Source of the DNA: DAIRVC01 sp036803025
Lineage (GTDB): Bacteria; Chloroflexota; Anaerolineae; Anaerolineales; E44-bin32
Assembly: GCA_036803025.1 (NCBI GenBank)
Contig: DAIRVC010000084.1
Span: 1-11,084, forward strand
DNA length: 11,084 nucleotides
Reading direction: 5' to 3'
Positions 6,590 to 11,084 of this stretch are shown here, piece by piece (the stretch's first letter is position 1; each line of letters starts with the position of its first letter). Made by a program: the position numbers and the translations under genes. The notes beneath the pieces were generated by a model. It searched no databases and had not been told where the DNA came from. It was given only the letters and a program-made list of their open reading frames with translations.

Positions 6590-6995
6590 CGACAATCACC
6601 TCGCCGGCCTGTTCGAACACCAGCGTGATCGATGTGGATTCGTCGAGAAGGAGATCCCGGGTCAGCCCGAGAAGCATGATATGCAGTCCCCCTGGCTCGA
6701 AGACTACTTCGGTATTGTGCGGGAGCGCCACCGCCTCCTGTGCTTCCATGTGCATCATGCCCTGGGCATCGGTGCGGGTGCGGTGGACGTCCGCCTGCGG
6801 AGCGATCGCCGCCCGCACGCCGATCAACCGGTCGCTCTCGCCCCAGTTGACGAGCCGGAAGTAGACTGCGCTGTTGCTCCCGGCCAGCGCCGGCCGGGCC
6901 CAGGCATCCTCAACGTGAATGCCGCCGCCGAGCAGGCCGCATCCGGTGAGCATCAGCGCAGCCGCGAGCACCTGGACCATGGCCCGGCGTATCAT
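6567..6995 (-). CDS. PCu(A)C copper chaperone lipoprotein
   Basis: Extracytoplasmic Cu(I) chaperone that supplies copper for CuA sites of cytochrome oxidase, often together with SCO1. The 142-residue protein has a lipobox LTGC with C19 as the lipidated cysteine, so it should be membrane-tethered. The family's copper ligands are visible: H71 in ADVHRT, M83 in GMMHMEA, and H105-x-M107 in GGLHIML, with exactly 21 residues between M83 and H105 as in the MX21HXM pattern. H71 to M83 is 11 residues instead of the usual 10, with M81 as an alternative ligand. The start ATG overlaps the SCO1 stop as ATGA, and GAGGGG lies five bases upstream. SCO1 and PCu(A)C next to each other are a known functional pair. 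Confidence 0.92.
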   Translation of the reverse strand: MIRRAMVQVLAAALMLTGCGLLGGGIHVEDAWARPALAGSNSAVYFRLVNWGESDRLIGVRAAIAPQADVHRTRTDAQGMMHMEAQEAVALPHNTEVVFEPGGLHIMLLGLTRDLLLDESTSITLVFEQAGEVIVDVPVESR

Positions 6996-7585
6996 GGGAG
7001 CCCCTCGAGCGCGTGGCGCAGGTCGGCCAGCAGGTCGGTGCGCGGCGTGCCGAACGGGTAGCTGGTCACGAGCAGGCCGTCCGGGTCGATCAGGAACAGG
7101 CGCGAAGTGTGCGTGATCAGGTATGCCTCCGGATCGGACGACGGCTCCACCTGCGCAAAGACGCCGTAGGCTTCGCGAGCGGAGGCCAGGTCATCCGGCG
7201 AACCCGTCAGGCCGACGAAGTGCGCGTCGAAGTTGTCCAGGAAGCGCCGCACGATCTCGGCGGTATCGCGGTCCGGATCGATCGTGACGAAGACGAAGGT
7301 AACCTGATCTGCCAGGGGACCGAGCTGCTCCATCGACCAGGCGACGTCGGCCACCGTTGCCGGGCAGACATCCGGGCAGTAGGTGTAGCCAAAGTAGACC
7401 AGCGTGACCGCCGCGCCCGACGCGCCGAGCTCGAAGGCCACGCCCGAGGTGTCGGCCAGGGGCAGCGGCGGTGCAGGTCGAGGGTCGGGATACGGGCTGC
7501 CGTGCCAGGTATACGGATCGGGTCGGCATCCGGCCGCCAGGAGTGCGATTAGGAGGAATGCCCGACGTGCGCTCTGGATGGACAT
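6992..7585 (-). CDS. SCO1/SenC family copper chaperone / thiol reductase lipoprotein
   Basis: First gene of the copper operon. SCO proteins bind copper through CxxxC and His, and load or reduce the CuA site of cytochrome oxidase. From ATG 7585 the protein has 197 residues: a lipoprotein signal with LAAGC (C20), a short proline-rich linker, and a thioredoxin-fold domain. The copper motif is complete: C70 and C74 in YCPDVCP and H159 in ITHTSRLFLIDPDG, with the family stretch VTIDPDRDT at about 100-108. An upstream in-frame start at 7732 would cross into the neighbouring divergent gene and lacks a signal at the right place, so it is rejected. The ribosome site before 7585 is weak. An extended -10 element lies 29-37 bases upstream. 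Confidence 0.93.
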   Translation of the reverse strand: MSIQSARRAFLLIALLAAGCRPDPYTWHGSPYPDPRPAPPLPLADTSGVAFELGASGAAVTLVYFGYTYCPDVCPATVADVAWSMEQLGPLADQVTFVFVTIDPDRDTAEIVRRFLDNFDAHFVGLTGSPDDLASAREAYGVFAQVEPSSDPEAYLITHTSRLFLIDPDGLLVTSYPFGTPRTDLLADLRHALEGLP

Positions 7586-7609
7586 GGTCGTCTGAAGATT
7601 GGGGTTCGA

Positions 7610-7618
7610 TGCTATTCT
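7610..7618 (+). promoter_or_regulatory. Extended -10 element for the aldo/keto reductase gene
   Basis: TGCTATTCT has TGn followed by TATTCT (4 of 6). It overlaps the divergent minus-strand element by five bases. TATCAT at 7618-7623 (5 of 6) is an alternative -10 without TGn. The leader to ATG 7674 would be roughly 45-50 bases. Confidence 0.35.
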
Positions 7619-7622
7619 ATCA
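7614..7622 (-). promoter_or_regulatory. Extended -10 element for the copper operon
   Basis: On the minus strand the sequence reads TGATAGAAT: a TGn extension plus TAGAAT (5 of 6 to TATAAT). Transcription would begin near 7607, giving a leader of about 22 bases to ATG 7585. No clear -35 is seen, which is common for extended -10 promoters. Confidence 0.45.
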
Positions 7623-7673
7623 TGCGGCCCCGGCGGCTCCGGGCGCCGCTCGCATTCGGCGTGGAGGTGCGCG

Positions 7674-8648
7674 ATGGAATACCGTGAATTGGGTGGGACC
7701 GGCGTCAGAGTGTCGGCCCTGTGCCTGGGCACGATGCAGTTCGGCTGGACCGCCGACGAGGCAGCCTCACTGGAGGTGCTGACCGCGGCCTACGAGGCCG
7801 GCGTCAACTTCATCGACACCGCCGATATCTACTCACGCTGGGCACCCGGGAACCCGGGCGGCGTCGCCGAGACCATCATCGGCACATGGCTGCGCAAGGG
7901 CGTCGCCCGACGCGACGAGCTGGTGATTGCCACCAAAGTTCGGGGCGAGATGGGCAACGGGCCGAATGAGCAGGGACTGTCGCGAAAACACATCGTTGCA
8001 TCCCTGGAAGGCTCGTTGCGCCGCATGGGCACTGAGTTAGTCGACCTGTATCAACTCCATTGGCCCGACGAGTCCACCCCGATCGAGGAAACGTTGCGCG
8101 CCCTGGATGACCTGATCCGACGCGGGCTGGTCCACCATGTTGGCTGCTCGAACTTCCCTGCCTGGCGGCTGATGCAGGCGCTGTGGGCCTCGGATCGCCT
8201 GGGTCTGGAAAGCTTCGCCACCATCCAACCCCACTACAGCCTGATGCACCGAGCGGAGTTCGAACGCGAGCTACAGGCGGTCTGCGCCGCGTACCGGCTG
8301 GGCGTCCTGCCGTACAGCCCGCTGGCCGGGGGCTTCCTGACGGGAAAGTACCGACGCGGCGCACCGGTGCCCTCACCCAGCCGCGGCGAGGGCAGCCAGC
8401 GCCTTCAAGGCTACATGCAGCAGGAGCGAAGCTGGACGTTGATCGACGAGCTGGAGCGGATGGCCGCGGGCCATGGAAAGACCATCTCACAGACCGCGCT
8501 GGCCTGGGTGCTCAGCCAGCCGACGGTCACCAGTCCAATCGTCGGGCCGCGCACCGCCGAGCAGCTACGCGACAACCTGGGCGCCATAGGCGTGAAACTC
8601 GAAGAACCCGAGCTGCAGAGCCTCAACTCGCTGACCGCCTGGACGTAA
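7674..8648 (+). CDS. Aldo/keto reductase
   Basis: NAD(P)H-dependent carbonyl reductase of the AKR superfamily, 324 residues, cytoplasmic. The catalytic tetrad can be placed: D48 in FIDTADIY, Y53 in the same segment, K88 in VIATKVRG, and H129 in YQLHWPD. The cofactor end is visible as VGCSNF (156-161), LPYSPLAGG (212-220) and SPIVGPRTAEQL (287-298). ATG 7674 is chosen because GGAGG lies at 7663-7667, six bases upstream; an in-frame start at 7599 would overlap the promoter region. The substrate cannot be deduced. It diverges from the copper operon and is followed after 135 bp by a thioredoxin gene in the same direction, which may hint at a shared oxidative-stress role. Confidence 0.93.
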   Translation: MEYRELGGTGVRVSALCLGTMQFGWTADEAASLEVLTAAYEAGVNFIDTADIYSRWAPGNPGGVAETIIGTWLRKGVARRDELVIATKVRGEMGNGPNEQGLSRKHIVASLEGSLRRMGTELVDLYQLHWPDESTPIEETLRALDDLIRRGLVHHVGCSNFPAWRLMQALWASDRLGLESFATIQPHYSLMHRAEFERELQAVCAAYRLGVLPYSPLAGGFLTGKYRRGAPVPSPSRGEGSQRLQGYMQQERSWTLIDELERMAAGHGKTISQTALAWVLSQPTVTSPIVGPRTAEQLRDNLGAIGVKLEEPELQSLNSLTAWT

Positions 8649-8702
8649 CCCAGAAGGTCCCGGGTCTGGCGGCTGCCGCAGCCGAGCGAGATGTAACCCA
8701 GA
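8645..8702 (+). repeat. Short direct repeat GTAACCCAGA, two copies 48 bp apart
   Basis: GTAACCCAGA occurs at 8645-8654 and 8693-8702. The first copy contains the stop codon of the aldo/keto reductase. Flanks are partly alike. Between the copies is an inverted repeat, CGGCTGC (8670-8676) and GCAGCCG (8678-8684), without a T-tract. Function unknown; it may be chance. Confidence 0.4.
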
Positions 8703-8783
8703 GGCCCCCATGTGCATCTATCCAGATGGCGGACAAGACTCGCCTGCCAGGCCGGGCCGCAGGCAACTGGGAGTGGTGCAACC

Positions 8784-9131
8784 ATGAGCGATCCGATTCA
8801 CATCACCGATGATGAGTTCGAAGACAAGGTCCTGAAGTCGGCCAAGCCGGTGTTGGTCGATTTCTGGGCGCCATGGTGCGGGCCGTGCCGGATGGTCGCC
8901 CCGGTGCTGGACGAGATCGCCCGCGAGAAATCCGACCTGCTGACCGTGGTCAAGGTCAACACCGACGAGAATCCGCGCTGGGCGGGGCACTTCGGGGTCC
9001 AGGGTATCCCGACGCTGCTGATGGTGGCGCGTGGCCAGGTCCAGGATCGCGTTTTGGGCGCCCTGCCGGGACCGATCCTCAAAGCGCAAGTGGACAAGTT
9101 CCTGGCGACACAGCTCCAACCGCAGACCTAG
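8784..9131 (+). CDS. trxA: Thioredoxin
   Basis: Small dithiol oxidoreductase of 115 residues, reduced by thioredoxin reductase, cytoplasmic. Active site DFWAPWCGPCRMVAPVL with C32 and C35, buried acidic residue D26, and cis-proline P76 in GVQGIPTLLMV: all canonical. ATG 8784 gives the normal length, with GGGAG about ten bases upstream; an in-frame ATG at 8712 would add 24 atypical residues. The 135-bp region before the gene holds a direct repeat and a small hairpin but no clear promoter, so it may be read with the aldo/keto reductase gene. A GC-rich hairpin follows the gene. It shares the WAPWCGPCR active-site string with the CnoX-type gene in the window but is otherwise distinct. Confidence 0.95.
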   Translation: MSDPIHITDDEFEDKVLKSAKPVLVDFWAPWCGPCRMVAPVLDEIAREKSDLLTVVKVNTDENPRWAGHFGVQGIPTLLMVARGQVQDRVLGALPGPILKAQVDKFLATQLQPQT

Positions 9132-9176
9132 CCCGGCTGGGCGCCGGTCTACCCCAACTCGCTTGTCCGGAGGAAT

Positions 9177-9202
9177 GCCCCCTCGGTCTCGAGGGGGCTT
9201 CT
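9177..9202 (+). terminator. Likely intrinsic terminator after thioredoxin
   Basis: GCCCCCTC (9177-9184) pairs perfectly with GAGGGGGC (9191-9198); a further G-C pair leaves a four-base loop. The following TTCT is a short and impure T-tract, so termination may be partial. It separates thioredoxin from the promoter at 9225. Confidence 0.7.
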
Positions 9203-9224
9203 GCGTTATGGTAAGTGGTCGGGG

Positions 9225-9233
9225 TGATATAAT
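9225..9233 (+). promoter_or_regulatory. Extended -10 promoter TGATATAAT for the XerC-like/punA operon
   Basis: A perfect TATAAT at 9228-9233 is preceded by TGA, giving the TGn extended -10. The best -35 position at 17 bp (9205-9210, GTTATG) is poor. Transcription would start near 9240, which affects the choice of start codon for the next gene. Confidence 0.65.
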
Positions 9234-9264
9234 CCGCGTGTCAACTGGAGACCGCGAACCGGCC

Positions 9265-10137
9265 GTGGACGATGCGATTCTGCGCTTCCTGACCCATCTC
9301 AAGACCGAGCGGGGTGCGAGCGAAAACACGGTGCAGGCCTACCAGGCCGACCTGCGCCAGATGGCGCGCGTCTTCGCCGGTCGGCTGGGGCGAGCGCCGG
9401 CTCTGGCTGACCTGACGACCGCGTCGCTGGACGGGTACCTGGAGTGGCTGATCCAGCAAATCTATCGGCCGGCCACGGTCGCCCGCAAGACCGCAGCCAT
9501 CCGCTCCTTCCTCGACTTCCTGGCGCGGGAGGGGGCGACTGCGGTCCCGGCCGCAGCCTCCGTACTGAAGGTCCCGCCGTCGCAGCGCCCGGCCCGGCGA
9601 GTGCTCAGCCCGGGCGAAATCGCCTCGCTCCTGGACGCACCGGCCGGGGCGAGCACGCCGCGTGGGCTACGCGACGCGGCGGTATTGGGCGTCCTGTATA
9701 CGACCGGTATGCGCGCCAGTGAGATCGTTAACCTGCGGCTCGAGGATGTCGACCTGGCGCGCGGCCTGGCCTTCCGGCGCGGGGCAAACTCCGCCGACGA
9801 TCAGTCGCTGCTTCTGGGGTCGGCTGTCGAGCCGTTGCGCCGCTATCTGCGCGAGGGCAGGCCGCTGTTGGTGCGCAGCCCAGATGAGCCGGCACTCTTT
9901 CTCAACCAGCGCGGCCAACGCCTCAGCCGGCAGGGTCTGTGGCTGGTGATTCGGCGCTGGGCCTCGGCCAGCGGGCTTTCCGACGATGTCTCGCCGCACA
10001 CATTGCGCCGGTCCCTGGCCCAACACCTGCTCGATGCAGGTCAGAGCCGGCGTCAGGTGCAGACCCTGCTCGGCTTGAGCAGCCCGAACGCGTTGAACCG
10101 ACCCGACGTCGAGGCGCCCGCCCCGCTGCAAGACTGA
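9265..10137 (+). CDS. XerC-like tyrosine recombinase homologue, catalytic residues missing
   Basis: 290 residues from GTG 9265. The N-terminal SAM-like core-binding domain looks intact (about 3-90: ILRFLTHLKTERGASENTVQ, AIRSFLDFLAREG). The C-terminal domain keeps R150 in TTGMRASEIVNLRLED and H245-x-x-R248 in SPHTLRRS, but other catalytic residues are gone. There is no lysine at all after residue 102, so the beta-hairpin Lys is absent. The usual LLGH reads LLGL (L271). The tyrosine position in the usual TTQIYTH segment is about P280, and no tyrosine exists after Y194. The C-terminus is also short. Other frames at the 3' end do not restore a Tyr, so this is not a simple frameshift. It should not catalyse strand transfer; DNA binding or an accessory role is possible. 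GTG 9265 fits the usual XerC N-terminus; GTG 9238 would lie at or before the transcript start. punA follows after 10 bases. Confidence 0.82.
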   Translation: MDDAILRFLTHLKTERGASENTVQAYQADLRQMARVFAGRLGRAPALADLTTASLDGYLEWLIQQIYRPATVARKTAAIRSFLDFLAREGATAVPAAASVLKVPPSQRPARRVLSPGEIASLLDAPAGASTPRGLRDAAVLGVLYTTGMRASEIVNLRLEDVDLARGLAFRRGANSADDQSLLLGSAVEPLRRYLREGRPLLVRSPDEPALFLNQRGQRLSRQGLWLVIRRWASASGLSDDVSPHTLRRSLAQHLLDAGQSRRQVQTLLGLSSPNALNRPDVEAPAPLQD

Positions 10138-10147
10138 AAGGAATCTC

Positions 10148-10996
10148 ATGGACTTCCTGACCAGCGAGGATATCGCACGCGCGGCTGAGGCGATTCGTTC
10201 GCGCTCGGCCGTGCCTCCCAGGGTCGGCTTGATTCTGGGATCCGGCCTGGGAGGCCTGGCCGAAGAGGTGCGCGATCCGGTCGTCCTGCAGGCGGCCGAG
10301 GTGCCGGGATGGCCGAGGCCGACAGTCGAGGGGCATGCCGGCCGGCTGGTGATCGGCCAACTCCAAGGCAAGGCGGTGATCCTGATGCAGGGCCGGTCGC
10401 ACTACTACGAGGGCCATCCGATCGACAGGATCGGGATGCCGGTCCGGGTCATGCGCGCCCTGGGGGCGGAGGTCTTGATCGTCACCAACGCCGCCGGCGC
10501 CGTACACCCGGACTTTGTCCCCGGCGATTTGATGCTGATCACCGATCACATCAACATGCTCGGCATGGCAGGGCTTTCACCGCTGCGCGGGCCGAACCTG
10601 GATGAGTTCGGGCCGCGCTTCCCTGACATGAGTCAGGCGTATGACCGCGGCTTGATCCGGCTTGCGCGCCAGGTGGCCGCCGAGCGCGGGCTGCAGCTGC
10701 GCGAAGGCGTATACATCTGCCTGGCGGGCCCCTCCTTCGAGACCCCGGCCGACCTGCGTTTCTTGCGCGGCATCGGCGCGGACGCGGTGGGCATGTCCAC
10801 CGTCCCGGAGGTGACCGTCGCGCGTCACAGCGGTATGCGCGTCCTGGGCGTCTCCGGAATCAGCAACAAGGCGAATCTGGACGGTGAGACGGAGACGACG
10901 CACGCCGAGGTGCTGGCGGCCGGGAAGATCATCGTGCCGAAATTGACCAGCCTGCTGAAGGGGGTCCTGGAGCGCCTGCCGCAGAATCCCGGATGA
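10148..10996 (+). CDS. punA: Purine nucleoside phosphorylase (trimeric PNP)
   Basis: Phosphorolysis of inosine or guanosine to the base and ribose-1-phosphate in purine salvage; cytoplasmic. The 282 residues match the family's length. Visible motifs: phosphate loop ILGSGLGGL with S32, H63 in VEGHAG, R83/H85 in GRSHYYEGH, N114-A115 in VTNAAGAV, E198 in GPSFETPAD, M216-S217 in VGMSTVPE, N240 in GISNKAN, and H252 in TTHAEV. The Glu and Asn pair (E198, N240) is that of 6-oxopurine phosphorylases rather than methylthioadenosine phosphorylases. AAAGGA lies five or six bases before ATG 10148, a strong ribosome site. It is ten bases after the XerC-like gene and overlaps the next gene as ATGA, so it is the middle gene of an operon. 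Confidence 0.95.
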   Translation: MDFLTSEDIARAAEAIRSRSAVPPRVGLILGSGLGGLAEEVRDPVVLQAAEVPGWPRPTVEGHAGRLVIGQLQGKAVILMQGRSHYYEGHPIDRIGMPVRVMRALGAEVLIVTNAAGAVHPDFVPGDLMLITDHINMLGMAGLSPLRGPNLDEFGPRFPDMSQAYDRGLIRLARQVAAERGLQLREGVYICLAGPSFETPADLRFLRGIGADAVGMSTVPEVTVARHSGMRVLGVSGISNKANLDGETETTHAEVLAAGKIIVPKLTSLLKGVLERLPQNPG

Positions 10997-11084
10997 CCGA
11001 CATCCTGCTCTTCATCTCCGACAGCGAAGGCTGGCTGTATGTGCTGTTGGGAGCGGCCGGCTTGATCTACGCGCGCCTGGCCGT
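10993..11084 (+). CDS. Start of a membrane protein, cut by the window end
   Basis: ATG 10993 overlaps the punA stop as ATGA. Thirty full codons are visible: an acidic N-terminus MTDILLFISDSEG followed by a hydrophobic helix at about 14-30 (WLYVLLGAAGLIYARLAV). This suggests an N-terminal membrane anchor. There is no cleavage signal and not enough sequence to name a family. Tight coupling to punA suggests co-transcription. Confidence 0.6.
   Translation, partial: MTDILLFISDSEGWLYVLLGAAGLIYARLA

Noticed and set aside
7586..7732. Upstream start for the SCO1 gene
   Set aside because: It would add 49 residues before the lipoprotein signal and cross the divergent promoter and the aldo/keto reductase start.
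9031..9264. Longer start for the XerC-like gene
   Set aside because: It would begin inside thioredoxin and read through the terminator and promoter. XerC proteins normally begin just before the ILRFL segment.
10050..10160. Frameshift as the cause of the missing XerC tyrosine
   Set aside because: I read the other two plus frames over this stretch and found no LLGH or Tyr-containing end that would restore the family motif.
9667..10371. Long minus-strand open frame opposite the XerC-like gene and punA
   Set aside because: It spans two real genes, has biased composition and no recognisable domain.
1..11084. tRNA, rRNA, CRISPR array, insertion sequence or integrated element
   Set aside because: No regular repeat-spacer pattern, terminal inverted repeats, transposase or RNA-gene motifs were seen. 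The XerC-like gene shows no flanking att-like repeat.

Overview
The window is GC-rich, gene-dense bacterial chromosome without mobile elements, CRISPR or RNA genes that I can recognise. Thr-Pro linkers in a surface protein, lipoprotein copper chaperones, a twin-arginine L,D-transpeptidase with an SH3-like domain, and overall gene style suggest a Chloroflexota bacterium, perhaps Anaerolineae-related. This placement is inference from style, not from a marker gene.

Layout. (1) 1-2717, plus strand: a cell-wall block with an N-acetylmuramoyl-L-alanine amidase (possibly cut at its N-terminus by the window edge), a membrane-anchored TPR/L,D-transpeptidase, and a Tat-type SH3b/L,D-transpeptidase. (2) 2760-4096, plus strand: a small unrecognised protein and a thioredoxin-TPR protein of the CnoX/YbbN type, closed by a strong intrinsic terminator at 4119-4149. 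(3) 4152-7585, minus strand: a tightly packed five-gene operon, in transcription order SCO1/SenC, PCu(A)C chaperone, FixH/YtkA-like lipoprotein, membrane polyferredoxin, and a signal-peptide/TM-anchored beta protein. It looks like a copper delivery and redox module for a copper enzyme that is not in the window (cytochrome oxidase or nitrous oxide reductase). (4) 7674-9131, plus strand: an aldo/keto reductase, diverging from the copper operon across an 88-bp region with overlapping extended -10 elements, then a canonical thioredoxin and a terminator. (5) 9225-11084, plus strand: an extended -10 promoter, a XerC-like protein lacking the catalytic tyrosine and lysine, a purine nucleoside phosphorylase, and the start of a membrane protein coupled by ATGA.

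The most unusual items are the recombinase-fold protein that keeps its DNA-binding half but has lost catalytic residues, and the copper operon with a nine-helix iron-sulfur membrane protein lying between two small extracytoplasmic beta proteins.
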